Source of the DNA: Cyclobacteriaceae bacterium | GTDB lineage: Bacteria; Bacteroidota; Bacteroidia; Cytophagales; Cyclobacteriaceae | Reading direction: 5' to 3' | Length of the DNA stretch: 61,253 nt | Assembly (NCBI GenBank): GCA_020436165.1 | Contig: JAGQYI010000071.1 | Location: 1-61,253 of the forward strand | Part shown: positions 34,227-41,744 of the stretch, one piece after another | Layout of the letters: each line of letters begins with the position of its first letter | Numbering within the stretch: position 1 is the first letter of the stretch | Notes under the pieces: model-generated | Told to the model about the DNA's origin: nothing | Seen by the model: the letters and a program-made list of their open reading frames with translations, nothing else | The model's database searches: none | Position numbers and translations under genes: made by a program

Positions 34227-35072
34227 ATGTTTACCCCAAATGATATAGCCTACTATTACAATACCACCCTCAACCACTACGAGTGGTGGTGGAACCTTAG
34301 AAAATCGCTTTCGGTGCACTATGGTATTTGGGAAAACGGTATCAACAGTTTTGCGGAATCGTTGGTAAACACGAACCGTGTACTTGCAGAATTGAGCGCC
34401 ATCTCTGAAAATGACCATGTGCTGGATGCCGGCTGCGGAGTAGGTGGATCGGCCATATACCTGGCAAGCACCCAACATGCCCGTGTTACGGGCATTACGC
34501 TCAGCCAAAAGCAGGTAGATTATGCAACCGCTACTGCACAAAAGCGAGAGCTCCATAATCAGGTGAGCTTTCAGATAATGGACTATACAAAAACCTCTTT
34601 TGAAAACGAATCGTTCGATATTATTTGGGCTTGCGAAAGCGTATGCCATGCTAAAGACAAATCCGAATTTATTCGTGAAGCCTGGCGTTTACTCAAAAAA
34701 GAAGGTCGACTAATAATGAGCGATTACTTTCTTACTAATGAAAGCCAACAAGACAAAAACAACTGGGTAAAGAAATGGCAAAAAACCTGGGGTATGAACG
34801 ACTTGGTTACCAATGAATATTTTGTGCATGAGTTGCAAAACGCAGGATTTACCGTTAAAGAAAATCTAGATTATACGGATAAAGTCAGAAAAAGTGCCAG
34901 GCGACTTTACAACGCTACCATATTAGGGGCGCTTCCTTCCGAGCTCTATAACCTTACCCACCCCAATGTTACGCGGTTTGCCAAGACGCATTACCGCAGT
35001 GGTTATTACCAGTGGAAGGCACTGAAAGAAGGATTGTGGAGGTATGGAATAATATTTGCAGCCAAAACATAA
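34227..35072 (+). CDS. Class I SAM-dependent methyltransferase
   Basis: A 281-residue methyltransferase. Motif I is HVLDAGCGVGGSAIYLA, then motif post-I VTGITLS, motif II FDIIWACESVCHAKDKSEF and motif III RLLKKEGRLIMSDYF. The pattern GIW(E)..., GCGVGG and ITLS resembles the group of gamma-tocopherol, sterol and cyclopropane-fatty-acid methyltransferases, which act on lipid-like substrates. The substrate cannot be decided. The N-terminus (YYYNTTLNHYEWWWNLRKS) is aromatic-rich, as in that group. It has no clear partner; the Kazal-domain gene follows 13 bases later on the same strand. Confidence 0.88.
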   Translation: MFTPNDIAYYYNTTLNHYEWWWNLRKSLSVHYGIWENGINSFAESLVNTNRVLAELSAISENDHVLDAGCGVGGSAIYLASTQHARVTGITLSQKQVDYATATAQKRELHNQVSFQIMDYTKTSFENESFDIIWACESVCHAKDKSEFIREAWRLLKKEGRLIMSDYFLTNESQQDKNNWVKKWQKTWGMNDLVTNEYFVHELQNAGFTVKENLDYTDKVRKSARRLYNATILGALPSELYNLTHPNVTRFAKTHYRSGYYQWKALKEGLWRYGIIFAAKT

Positions 35073-35085
35073 AATCTAAACCAGA

Positions 35086-35595
35086 ATGATACCTATACTT
35101 TTTCTTTTATCATCTTTAATACAACCTGCATGCGATACACTTTCTTTGAACGAAGAAATTCAACAAAGTACGCTTATTGGCATAGTAGAAATGGTTGGAG
35201 TGTATGATAGATATACGGTTGTCGTTAATGTAGAAGAGTTCTTCAAAGGCGGAGGCTATACTGACATAAAGCTAGATCCATGGGATATGTACATGGAAGT
35301 AGGAAAGCAGTATTTGATATTTGCAAGGAAGGATGGCGGAAACGGAAACTATTATATACCAGATTGTTCCAACTCAAAAGAATTGAGTAAAGTTGACAAA
35401 AAGCTTCTTGATTACCTTGAAGAACGCATGGGACATCTCCTTTGCTTTGACCCCATTGTAAAGGGAGAATATCGAAGTGGGGCATGTGAGAGGAATATTG
35501 CACCTGTTTGCGGTTGCAACGGAATAACTTATGGAAATACCTGTGAAGCAAGAAGGGCAGGCATTATGAAATATACGCATGGTGAATGCAAGTAA
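35086..35595 (+). CDS. Secreted protein with NTR/TIMP-like region and C-terminal Kazal domain
   Basis: A 169-residue protein with a short N-terminal signal (ILFLLSSLIQPAC). Residues about 16-115 have the spacing of a netrin/TIMP-like OB-fold: a cysteine directly after the signal, then STLIGIVEMVGVYD, VVVNVEEFFKGG, MEVGKQYLIFARKDGG and a second cysteine in YIPDCSNSKEL. Residues about 120-169 are a Kazal-type serine protease inhibitor domain with six cysteines (core PVCGCNGITYGNTCEARRAG). This suggests a secreted protease inhibitor, protective or predatory. The Kazal assignment is firm. The NTR assignment rests on pattern alone. Confidence 0.82.
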   Translation: MIPILFLLSSLIQPACDTLSLNEEIQQSTLIGIVEMVGVYDRYTVVVNVEEFFKGGGYTDIKLDPWDMYMEVGKQYLIFARKDGGNGNYYIPDCSNSKELSKVDKKLLDYLEERMGHLLCFDPIVKGEYRSGACERNIAPVCGCNGITYGNTCEARRAGIMKYTHGECK

Positions 35596-35610
35596 AACTA
35601 ATCTTTCCTG

Positions 35611-35634
35611 TAAGGGTTGAAATAACAACCCTTA
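35611..35634. other. Hairpin after the Kazal-domain gene
   Basis: TAAGGGTTG (35611-35619), loop AAATAA, CAACCCTTA (35626-35634). A perfect nine-base stem without a T-run; a possible weak terminator or processing site. Confidence 0.5.
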
Positions 35635-35706
35635 ACCTGACTTCCATCATTCCCCTTCTCCTATTCTCTTCATAATTTGGTTCTACTAAAAACTAACTTT
35701 ATAATC

Positions 35707-35889
35707 ATGAATGAAACCGTTCAAAAAAATGCCTCGTCCGGTGCGGTATATGGCATGGGCTTTTTAGGTGCTGCAATATATTATATTACCACCGCCACCA
35801 GCTTTGGCATGGGTGTTCTGGGCTTTATAAAAGCTATTTTCTGGCCGGGTTTTTTGGTGTTTGAGGCACTTAAGCATTTAGGTATGTAA
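35707..35889 (+). CDS. Small membrane protein
   Basis: A 60-residue protein starting at ATG 35707 (MNETVQKN); an upstream TTG in frame would add ten residues without clear reason. Two hydrophobic segments (AVYGMGFLGAAIYYI and GVLGFIKAIFWPGFLVFEAL) span most of its length and it is rich in glycine and aromatic residues. No family is recognised. The FWPGFLVYEAL-type ending is reminiscent of small proteins found widely in bacteria beside unrelated genes. It is followed directly by an interspersed repeat. Confidence 0.65.
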   Translation: MNETVQKNASSGAVYGMGFLGAAIYYITTATSFGMGVLGFIKAIFWPGFLVFEALKHLGM

Positions 35890-35895
35890 CCCATT

Positions 35896-35993
35896 GTCAT
35901 GCTGAACTTTATTCTCCGTAGGAGTCCTATGGACAGCATCTCGCTAGACCCAGATATACCCGTCTGACCGGACGGGCGGAAATTCAGGATGAC
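35896..35993. repeat. GTCATGCTGAA-type interspersed repeat with inner hairpin
   Basis: Bounded by GTCATGCTGAA (35896-35906) and TTCAGGATGAC (35983-35993), 98 bases in all. It shares its ends with the element at 17878-17936, but carries an extra hairpin CCCGTC-TGACCG-GACGGG (35959-35976). It lies between a small membrane protein gene and the winged-helix operon. Confidence 0.8.
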
Positions 35994-36036
35994 CTTACAT
36001 TTTTATTTGCAAAATTAAATTAAGCTAATTACTTTT

Positions 36037-36058
36037 ACTTTGTAATTCAAAGTACTTT
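36037..36058. promoter_or_regulatory. Predicted operator of the winged-helix operon
   Basis: ACTTTG-TAATT-CAAAGTACTTT, with a TACTTTG/CAAAGTA inverted repeat at its core (36036-36054), ending two bases before the ATG at 36061. Nearly identical to the site before creD (36982-37003). Confidence 0.72.
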
Positions 36059-36060
36059 CA

Positions 36061-36678
36061 ATGAATCAAGAAAAATACAAAGACGACCTGAAGGACATCA
36101 AAGACATGATGAGCCGGTCGTCAAGGTTTATATCGCTTAGTGGACTATCGGGGGTTTCGGCTGGTATTGTAGCTCTTATTGGTGCGTATGCAGCCAATAA
36201 AGTGGTGTACAGCAAGCAAATTGTAGATGGTTACCGCAACATTTTGCTCACTCACGAAATGGTGTATGAGTTGATAGGTATTGCTCTTGTTACTCTGGTG
36301 GTAGCGTTAACTCTCGGTATATTTTTCACTACTCGAAAAGCCAAAAAGAACAAGCAAAAACTCTGGGACACCCAAACCCAACGTTTGCTCATCAACTTAT
36401 TAATTCCATTGGTCGCTGGCGGCCTTCTTTGCCTGATACTTTTATTTAAAGGGTTTATTGGCCTGGTGGCTCCACTAACGCTCATCTTTTTTGGCTTGGC
36501 CTTGGTAAATGCGAGCAAATACACTTTAACTGAGATAAGAAGCCTGGGCATTGCCGAAATATTTCTGGGTCTGCTGGCTACGCAATTCATTGGCCAGGGA
36601 CTGCTGTTCTGGGCCATTGGTTTTGGTGTATTGAACATCGCTTACGGTATTATCATGCAGATGAGGTACGGATCGTGA
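36061..36678 (+). CDS. Membrane protein cotranscribed with winged-helix regulator
   Basis: A 205-residue protein. A soluble N-terminal helix of about 20 residues (DDLKDIKDMMSRSSRFISLSG) is followed by six hydrophobic segments in three pairs (ending near residue 200). The pattern matches an uncharacterised Bacteroidota family found directly upstream of a small winged-helix regulator and creD. Its stop overlaps the GTG start of the regulator by four bases (GTGA), so translation of the two is coupled. It may present a membrane signal to that regulator; this is inference from position only. Confidence 0.8.
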   Translation: MNQEKYKDDLKDIKDMMSRSSRFISLSGLSGVSAGIVALIGAYAANKVVYSKQIVDGYRNILLTHEMVYELIGIALVTLVVALTLGIFFTTRKAKKNKQKLWDTQTQRLLINLLIPLVAGGLLCLILLFKGFIGLVAPLTLIFFGLALVNASKYTLTEIRSLGIAEIFLGLLATQFIGQGLLFWAIGFGVLNIAYGIIMQMRYGS

Positions 36679-36965
36679 AAGAGATATTAAAAGATTTGAA
36701 CAAGGCATTTGAAAACAAGGTGCGTTTGGGCATTATGTCGGCACTTATGGTAAACGATTACCTTGATTTCAATACGCTTAAAGGGTTGCTTGATGTAACG
36801 GATGGCAACCTGGCAAGCCATCTGCGCTCATTAGAAAACAGCGGTTATGTCACCTTTAAAAAAGAATTTCTGGATAGAAAACCTAATACACAATATTCGG
36901 TTACCGATGAAGGAAAAGAAGCATTTGTAAAACATATAAAGGCAATTGAACAATTATTAAATTAA
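36675..36965 (+). CDS. Small winged-helix transcriptional regulator
   Basis: A 96-residue DNA-binding protein of the MarR/ArsR-like winged-helix type (often called winged-helix DNA-binding domain protein). The helices are KVRLGIMSALMVNDYLDF, FNTLKGLLDVTDGNLASHLRSLENSGYV and the wing FLDRKPNTQYSVTDEG. GTG at 36675 overlaps the previous gene by four bases. Matching operator-like sites lie just before its operon (36037-36058) and before the next gene creD (36982-37003), so it probably represses both. No metal-binding cysteines are present. The signal it senses is unknown. Confidence 0.92.
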   Translation: MKEILKDLNKAFENKVRLGIMSALMVNDYLDFNTLKGLLDVTDGNLASHLRSLENSGYVTFKKEFLDRKPNTQYSVTDEGKEAFVKHIKAIEQLLN

Positions 36966-36981
36966 AAAAATTTACTTATTC

Positions 36982-37003
36982 ACTTTGTAATACAAAGTAC
37001 TTT
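36982..37003. promoter_or_regulatory. Predicted operator of creD
   Basis: ACTTTG-TAATA-CAAAGTACTTT. The inner 17 bases (ACTTTGTA-A-TACAAAGT) form a perfect palindrome around one base. It ends 13 bases before the creD ATG and is almost identical to the site at 36037-36058. Confidence 0.75.
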
Positions 37004-37016
37004 AACTAACGCAATC

Positions 37017-38357
37017 ATGAAAGAAGAAATGACCATTTTCGAACGAGTTAACAGCTGGATTAAGAATTCATTTATGCTTAAACTATTTATTATTACCATT
37101 CTCATGCTGCTGCTTTTGATCCCTTCAGCAATGATCCAATCGATTATTACTGAACGAGAAGGTTTGAGCAATGCAGCTATTGAAGAAGTAAGTGCCAAAT
37201 GGGCAAGAAGTCAGCAGATCAATGGCCCAATTCTAACTATCCCGTTGATTTATGAATACATGGAAGACGGCAAGCTGGAACAAACCACCCGCTATTGGTA
37301 TATTTTGCCCGAAACCCTGAACATTAAAGGAAAGGTAGAACCTGAAAAACTAAGGCGTAATATCTATGAAATTGTGGTGTATGAATCGAAACTTACTGTT
37401 GCCGGAAACTTTCTTTTTGATAAAACACCGGATAAAGAAAACCTGAAAGCCATACAATACAACAAAGCCTTCCTCACTATTGGCATCTCTGACCTGAAAG
37501 GAATAAAGGACCAGATAGTTTTGAATTGGAACAACAAACCCTTAAAAGTAGAACCCGGTTCACGGGTACCTAACCTCATATATTCAGGAGTAACCATAGC
37601 TCTGCCCTTTTTAGAAGAACCTGACAGCCATTCAATTCCTTTTTCATTTGATTTGAACCTGCATGGAAGCCAAAACCTTTCGTTCGTTCCAATCGGAAGT
37701 ACTACCAAAGTAACTCTGAACTCCGACTGGCCATCGCCCAGCTTTAATGGCAACTTTCTGCCCAATTCAAGAGAAATAACTGCTACCGGCTTTACAGCTG
37801 ACTGGAAAGTGCTGCAACTCAACCGCAACTTTCCCCAGAGCTGGACCGGGTCTGTTCAGGATAAGAATTTAGAAAGCGCTTCTTTCGGTGTCAACTTAAT
37901 ATTGCCGCTAGACGACTACCAAAAATCCATGCGTTCGGCCAAATATGCCGCCATGACCATTGCACTCACTTTCCTCATCTTCTTCCTGGTTGAAATACTG
38001 AATGGGAAGAAAATACACCCGTTTCAGTACATTTTGGTAGGGTTGGCATTGAGCCTGTTCTACATATTGCTTATATCTATTTCTGAACATTCCAACTTTA
38101 ACCTGGCTTACGCCATTTCTACTCTATCCATCGTGGGCATGATCACCTTGTATTCACTTAGCATTTTCAAAGCCTCCAGGCTTACCATGCTTTTAGTTGT
38201 GGCTCTACTTGGTATTTATGGCTTCCTGTTTGTAACACTACAGTTGGCCGATTATGCTTTGCTTATGGGAAGTATTGGGCTAACCCTGATTCTTGCGGCT
38301 ACCATGTATTTCACGAGAAATATTAATTGGTATCAACTGAATAAACCTACAGAATAG
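37017..38357 (+). CDS. creD: Inner-membrane protein CreD
   Basis: A 446-residue protein of the CreD family. One N-terminal helix (FMLKLFIITILMLLLLIPSAMIQ) precedes a large periplasmic domain (about residues 45-305; GPILTIPLIYEYMEDGKLEQT) and a C-terminal block of about five or six helices. CreD belongs to the CreBC regulon in gamma-proteobacteria and affects cell shape, colicin and beta-lactam tolerance; the mechanism is unknown. Here no CreBC two-component system is adjacent. Instead a winged-helix regulator precedes it, with an operator-like palindrome between them, indicating a different control circuit in this phylum. Confidence 0.93.
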   Translation: MKEEMTIFERVNSWIKNSFMLKLFIITILMLLLLIPSAMIQSIITEREGLSNAAIEEVSAKWARSQQINGPILTIPLIYEYMEDGKLEQTTRYWYILPETLNIKGKVEPEKLRRNIYEIVVYESKLTVAGNFLFDKTPDKENLKAIQYNKAFLTIGISDLKGIKDQIVLNWNNKPLKVEPGSRVPNLIYSGVTIALPFLEEPDSHSIPFSFDLNLHGSQNLSFVPIGSTTKVTLNSDWPSPSFNGNFLPNSREITATGFTADWKVLQLNRNFPQSWTGSVQDKNLESASFGVNLILPLDDYQKSMRSAKYAAMTIALTFLIFFLVEILNGKKIHPFQYILVGLALSLFYILLISISEHSNFNLAYAISTLSIVGMITLYSLSIFKASRLTMLLVVALLGIYGFLFVTLQLADYALLMGSIGLTLILAATMYFTRNINWYQLNKPTE

Positions 38358-38363
38358 CATATT

Positions 38364-38403
38364 AACCCATTGGCCTAAAAAACAAAGCCAGTGGGTTATT
38401 TCT
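38364..38403 (+). terminator. Terminator after creD
   Basis: AACCCATTGGC (38364-38374) pairs with GCCAGTGGGTT (38387-38397) with one G-T wobble, followed by ATTTCTT. The T-run is imperfect. Confidence 0.65.
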
Positions 38404-38496
38404 TACAATTAAATCCCTTCCATTGCTCACTGTAATTCACTAACTTGCAGGCACTTCCGCTATGTATATTGGTATTAGGTAAAACGCCCTAAAACC

Positions 38497-39036
38497 ATGA
38501 AAACTCTTGTAGCTTATTATTCCAACACAGGCAGCAATAAATACCTGGCCGAAAAAATTGCCCATACACTAGGTTGTGAAATAGAGGTAATTCAACCAAA
38601 AATAAAACCCTTTATGCTACTGTTAATTGCAAGTAGTATGAACCTTGGAGTAGGTATTAAATCACTTATTCATAAACCTGAGCTATACAATCGTATCATA
38701 CTGGTTGGTCCCATTTGGATGGGACGCTTCATTGCTCCTTTGCGCGGTTTTATCAGAAAATACAAAACAAAGCTTGCAAAACTTTATTTTGTAACCTGCT
38801 GTGGCAGCCGTGACGAGACCAAAAATGATAAATTTGGCTATGCTACCGTTTTTCCCAAAATTGAGGCCGCCTATGGAAAACCTGTTCACTGTGAAGCGTT
38901 TCCTATTGCACTGGCGCTTCCTGAAGACAAGGTAGAAGATGGTGAAGCAATAATGAATACCCGTTTGAGTGACCAGAATTTTAAAGGTAGGATCAAAGAA
39001 AGATTTGAAGTTTTAATCAATACATTAGGGAAATGA
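38497..39036 (+). CDS. Flavodoxin-like protein
   Basis: A 179-residue protein with a flavodoxin fold. The N-terminal FMN phosphate loop reads YYSNTGSNKYLAEKIA, and LVGPIWMGRFIAPLRGFIRKY corresponds to the second FMN-binding loop. It is likely an electron carrier or an NAD(P)H:quinone-type flavoprotein in the cytoplasm. A central hydrophobic stretch (FMLLLIASSMNLGVG) is longer than usual for this region. It overlaps the next gene by four bases (ATGA), so the two are made together. The redox partner cannot be identified. Confidence 0.88.
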   Translation: MKTLVAYYSNTGSNKYLAEKIAHTLGCEIEVIQPKIKPFMLLLIASSMNLGVGIKSLIHKPELYNRIILVGPIWMGRFIAPLRGFIRKYKTKLAKLYFVTCCGSRDETKNDKFGYATVFPKIEAAYGKPVHCEAFPIALALPEDKVEDGEAIMNTRLSDQNFKGRIKERFEVLINTLGK

Positions 39037-39362
39037 AGCAAAGGGCAGAAATAATTCAGCTCTACGACCAGTTGATAGCCAAATGCCCTCGTTTTGAGCG
39101 CAAAGGTAAAACCATGCCTTACACCTCTGCCAATGGACATATGTTTTCGCAAGTAAACAAGGACGGAGAACTGGGTATCCGGTTTTCAAAGGAAGTACAA
39201 GAAAAGTACATTAAAGAACTAAAGACTACTTACTTTAAATCCTATGGCGCAGTAATGCAAGGCTATGTACTTATGCCTGATCATTTGTGGAACGATCTGG
39301 ATCAACTGGCTAACTACCTGAATGAAGGATATGATTACGTAATGACCCTTGAGCCTAAATAA
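39033..39362 (+). CDS. Conserved hypothetical protein, TfoX/MmcQ-like size
   Basis: A 109-residue soluble protein translated from an ATG overlapping the flavodoxin-like gene's stop. The pattern KTMPYTSANGHMFSQVNKDGELGIRFSKEVQEKYI, followed by a helical C-terminal part (WNDLDQLANYLNEGYDYVMTLEPK), resembles the small alpha/beta proteins related to TfoX N-terminal and MmcQ domains, but no diagnostic residue was found. The overlap suggests a function linked to the flavodoxin-like protein. Confidence that it is a gene is high; function is unknown. Confidence 0.75.
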   Translation: MKQRAEIIQLYDQLIAKCPRFERKGKTMPYTSANGHMFSQVNKDGELGIRFSKEVQEKYIKELKTTYFKSYGAVMQGYVLMPDHLWNDLDQLANYLNEGYDYVMTLEPK

Positions 39363-39386
39363 ACAGATTTATTAATCATTTTTGGC

Positions 39387-39950
39387 ATGAATATTTTCCC
39401 CCGATTTGTATTATGTTCTCTTTTAGTAATCTTAATAAGTTGTGCATCAAATAAAACAAGCACAATTGTTGGATTTGATTATAATGAAAAAGACAATACA
39501 ACTGATTACTTTGTTTTCCCATTCGGCTCAGTAACAATACCAGGCAAATGGAACAAAACCAATTATAACTCTATTAGCAGGCAACAGTTTTTCAAAAATA
39601 GTGATAGTGTTACTATCGCAATCGCTTTTGTCCCATGCGACAAATTTGAATTCAATATCGATAAGTCAAAAACAGATTTTGAGTTTATTAAAGCTTACTA
39701 TGATTGGGACTCTCATTTTTTTGTTAGCCAACATGGTTTAGAAAGTAAGGTTCTTGAAATGGATAGCACCAACAATTATATCATTTGGAAACTATGGGGA
39801 AAGTTAAATGATGAAAAAATTGAGAACTACTTTCTATTTGGTGAAAAAAACTGTTTTGTGAGCAATTTTTCGATTTTATCCACTAATAAATGGTCAGAAA
39901 AAGAAAAAATAAATTTTTTACAGAATTTACACATAAATAAAGAATACTAA
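39387..39950 (+). CDS. Lipoprotein of unknown function
   Basis: A 187-residue protein with a lipoprotein signal (FVLCSLLVILISC, Cys19). The mature part is rich in aromatic and lysine residues, has no recognised repeats, and reads as a compact beta-rich fold (DYFVFPFGSVTIPGKWNKT, SVTIAIAFVPC, YIIWKLWGKLNDEKIENYFLF). The gene is noticeably more AT-rich than those around it. It starts 24 bases after the previous gene and ends 10 bases before the next, so it may be part of a longer transcript. No family is recognised. Confidence 0.72.
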   Translation: MNIFPRFVLCSLLVILISCASNKTSTIVGFDYNEKDNTTDYFVFPFGSVTIPGKWNKTNYNSISRQQFFKNSDSVTIAIAFVPCDKFEFNIDKSKTDFEFIKAYYDWDSHFFVSQHGLESKVLEMDSTNNYIIWKLWGKLNDEKIENYFLFGEKNCFVSNFSILSTNKWSEKEKINFLQNLHINKEY

Positions 39951-39960
39951 AAAACATAAA

Positions 39961-40539
39961 ATGGTAAGAACAACGAATTACCTAATTATCGCTTACATAA
40001 TTATGTTGATGGTTGTACTTATCCTTCCCTTTTACAGCAGCGAATCCTATTCTATAATTCTTAATACCACCAGCCAGCTGGGAGCTCAGCAAACCCCAAA
40101 TGCATGGATTATGAACCTGACCTTTGTTCTTCTTGGGCTAGGTAGTATCCTCAGCGGTTGGAAAATTCTTAAAGGTTATACCTTCCACCGAGTTGTACTG
40201 GTACTGTTCGGATTAAGCCTGGTTTTAGCTGCCATATTTCACCATGCACCTGTAAATACCAACCTGGAATACGATTTGCAACAAGACTGGCTCCATTCCG
40301 TTTTTGCCTCTGCCACCGGGTTTTCATTTACAGTTTTTGCTTTATCTGTAACCTTTATTGTAGAAAAGAAGATTGACGGGTTATTGGCTATAAGTGCAGG
40401 CATTCTGGCTATGGCATTTTCAATGCTAATGTTCAACATACCTGAACTAATGGGCATCTGGCAAAGACTGCTATTTATTAGCTGCTTTGGCTGGCTCATT
40501 TACCTCTTTAGCAATGCTGATAAGCTAAAGAAAAGATAA
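39961..40539 (+). CDS. DUF998 family membrane protein
   Basis: A 192-residue protein with six predicted membrane helices. The pattern ILNTTSQLGAQQTPNAWIMNLTFVLLGLGSI, followed by the FHHAPVNTNLEYDLQQDWLHSVFASATGFSF loop, is the signature of DUF998. The HH...D...H arrangement in that loop is conserved and could bind a metal or take part in catalysis. No function is established for the family. It is the last gene before the ATP-grasp/FGase-DUF1704 module, from which it is separated by a 176-base gap with its own -7 box. Confidence 0.85.
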   Translation: MVRTTNYLIIAYIIMLMVVLILPFYSSESYSIILNTTSQLGAQQTPNAWIMNLTFVLLGLGSILSGWKILKGYTFHRVVLVLFGLSLVLAAIFHHAPVNTNLEYDLQQDWLHSVFASATGFSFTVFALSVTFIVEKKIDGLLAISAGILAMAFSMLMFNIPELMGIWQRLLFISCFGWLIYLFSNADKLKKR

Positions 40540-40572
40540 AATAAAGCCTGTTCTTTTACTTCCCTTTTCTTA

Positions 40573-40580
40573 TATATTTG
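40573..40580 (+). promoter_or_regulatory. -7 box before the ATP-grasp gene
   Basis: TATATTTG, an exact TAnnTTTG match. If used, the transcript would carry a leader of about 130 bases (to 40715) before the ATG at 40716. No structured element was recognised in the leader. Confidence 0.5.
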
Positions 40581-40715
40581 CAGCCCATTAGCGTGCCTGA
40601 GAATACACTAGCCGGGGGTTACAAACACCTTCCATTTAAAAGACACCATACTTACCTTACCAGGCACTGGCGTAGTTCAATCGTTCAAATTCGTTTTACC
40701 CATTTATACACACAA

Positions 40716-41744
40716 ATGAAAGTTTGTTTTATCATGTACCCATGGGAAAGGGTACATCCTAAACAGGATTCCACCATTCGAATTATCCATGAATGCGTAC
40801 TTCGTGGCCACGAAGTTGCCATTACGCACCCTCTCAACTTGGCTATAAGGGATAGCGTAACCTATAGCTATTGCAAAACGATTACGGGGCCTGAAAAGGT
40901 CTCATCCAGCATGACCAAGTTCTATAACTCGGTAGAGTTTGAAAAAGCTATGCGGCCCCTTCAGGAGTTTGATGTTATCTTCATGCGCGATAATCCACCG
41001 CTTGACCCCTTAGTGCTTAATTTCCTCGATTCGGTAAAGGACGAAGTGTTTATCATTAACGCAGTAGATGGCCTACGTGAGGCCAATAACAAGATCTACA
41101 CGGCTGCCTACCACGACCCGAACCGTGAGATCATTCCTGCAACGCACGTATCGAAAAACATTGAGTACCTTATGCGCATCATCCAGGAATCGGAACAGCA
41201 AAAAATGATATTAAAACCGCTGGATGGTTACGGTGGTAGCGGAGTAATTATTATCGAGAAATCGGCCATGCACAGCGTTAAATCGTTGCTCGAATTTTAC
41301 ATTAATCCATCTCGAGGCGAAAGCAATTATGTAATCCTTCAGGATTACGTTGAAGGTGCCGACCAGGGAGATGTGCGCGTACTCATGCTAAATGGCAAAC
41401 CCATTGGCACTTTGCGCAGGCGTCCTTCAGCTTCTGATATCCGTTCCAATATATCGGCCGGTGGTTCAGTGGAGAAATACAAGCTTACCAAAGCAGATAA
41501 GCTTCTTTGCGATAAAATTGGCAAAAAGCTGGTAAACGATGGTATCTACTTTGCCGGCCTCGACATTATTGGAAGCAAGCTTATTGAAATAAATGTGCTT
41601 AGTCCAGGCACCATAAAAGACATAAACAAACTCTATGGAGTTAAGCTTCAGCGCAAGATCGTTGACTACCTCGAAAAGGTTGTAACCGAACGAAACATCG
41701 AGAAAGAAAACTTCAGACCTGAAAATTTGTATGAAGAACAATAA
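40716..41744 (+). CDS. Glutathione synthase-like ATP-grasp ligase
   Basis: A 342-residue ATP-grasp enzyme related to glutathione synthase (GshB). The N-terminal domain begins MKVCFIMYPWERVHPKQDST, the ATP-binding loop is ILKPLDGYGGSGVIII, and the C-terminal metal-binding part has RVLMLNGKPIGTLRRRPS and LIEINVLSPGTI. Such enzymes join a carboxylate to an amine through an acyl phosphate. ATG 40716 is chosen; the frame stays open upstream but has no conserved sequence. It overlaps the next gene by 14 bases, so the products are made together. No gshA is near, so ordinary glutathione synthesis is unlikely; the true substrate pair is unknown. Confidence 0.87.
   Translation: MKVCFIMYPWERVHPKQDSTIRIIHECVLRGHEVAITHPLNLAIRDSVTYSYCKTITGPEKVSSSMTKFYNSVEFEKAMRPLQEFDVIFMRDNPPLDPLVLNFLDSVKDEVFIINAVDGLREANNKIYTAAYHDPNREIIPATHVSKNIEYLMRIIQESEQQKMILKPLDGYGGSGVIIIEKSAMHSVKSLLEFYINPSRGESNYVILQDYVEGADQGDVRVLMLNGKPIGTLRRRPSASDIRSNISAGGSVEKYKLTKADKLLCDKIGKKLVNDGIYFAGLDIIGSKLIEINVLSPGTIKDINKLYGVKLQRKIVDYLEKVVTERNIEKENFRPENLYEEQ

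Noticed and set aside
40578-40715. N-terminal extension of the ATP-grasp ligase by 46 codons from a TTG
   Set aside because: The conserved GshB-like fold begins exactly at ATG 40716, and a TAnnTTTG box overlaps the proposed TTG start.
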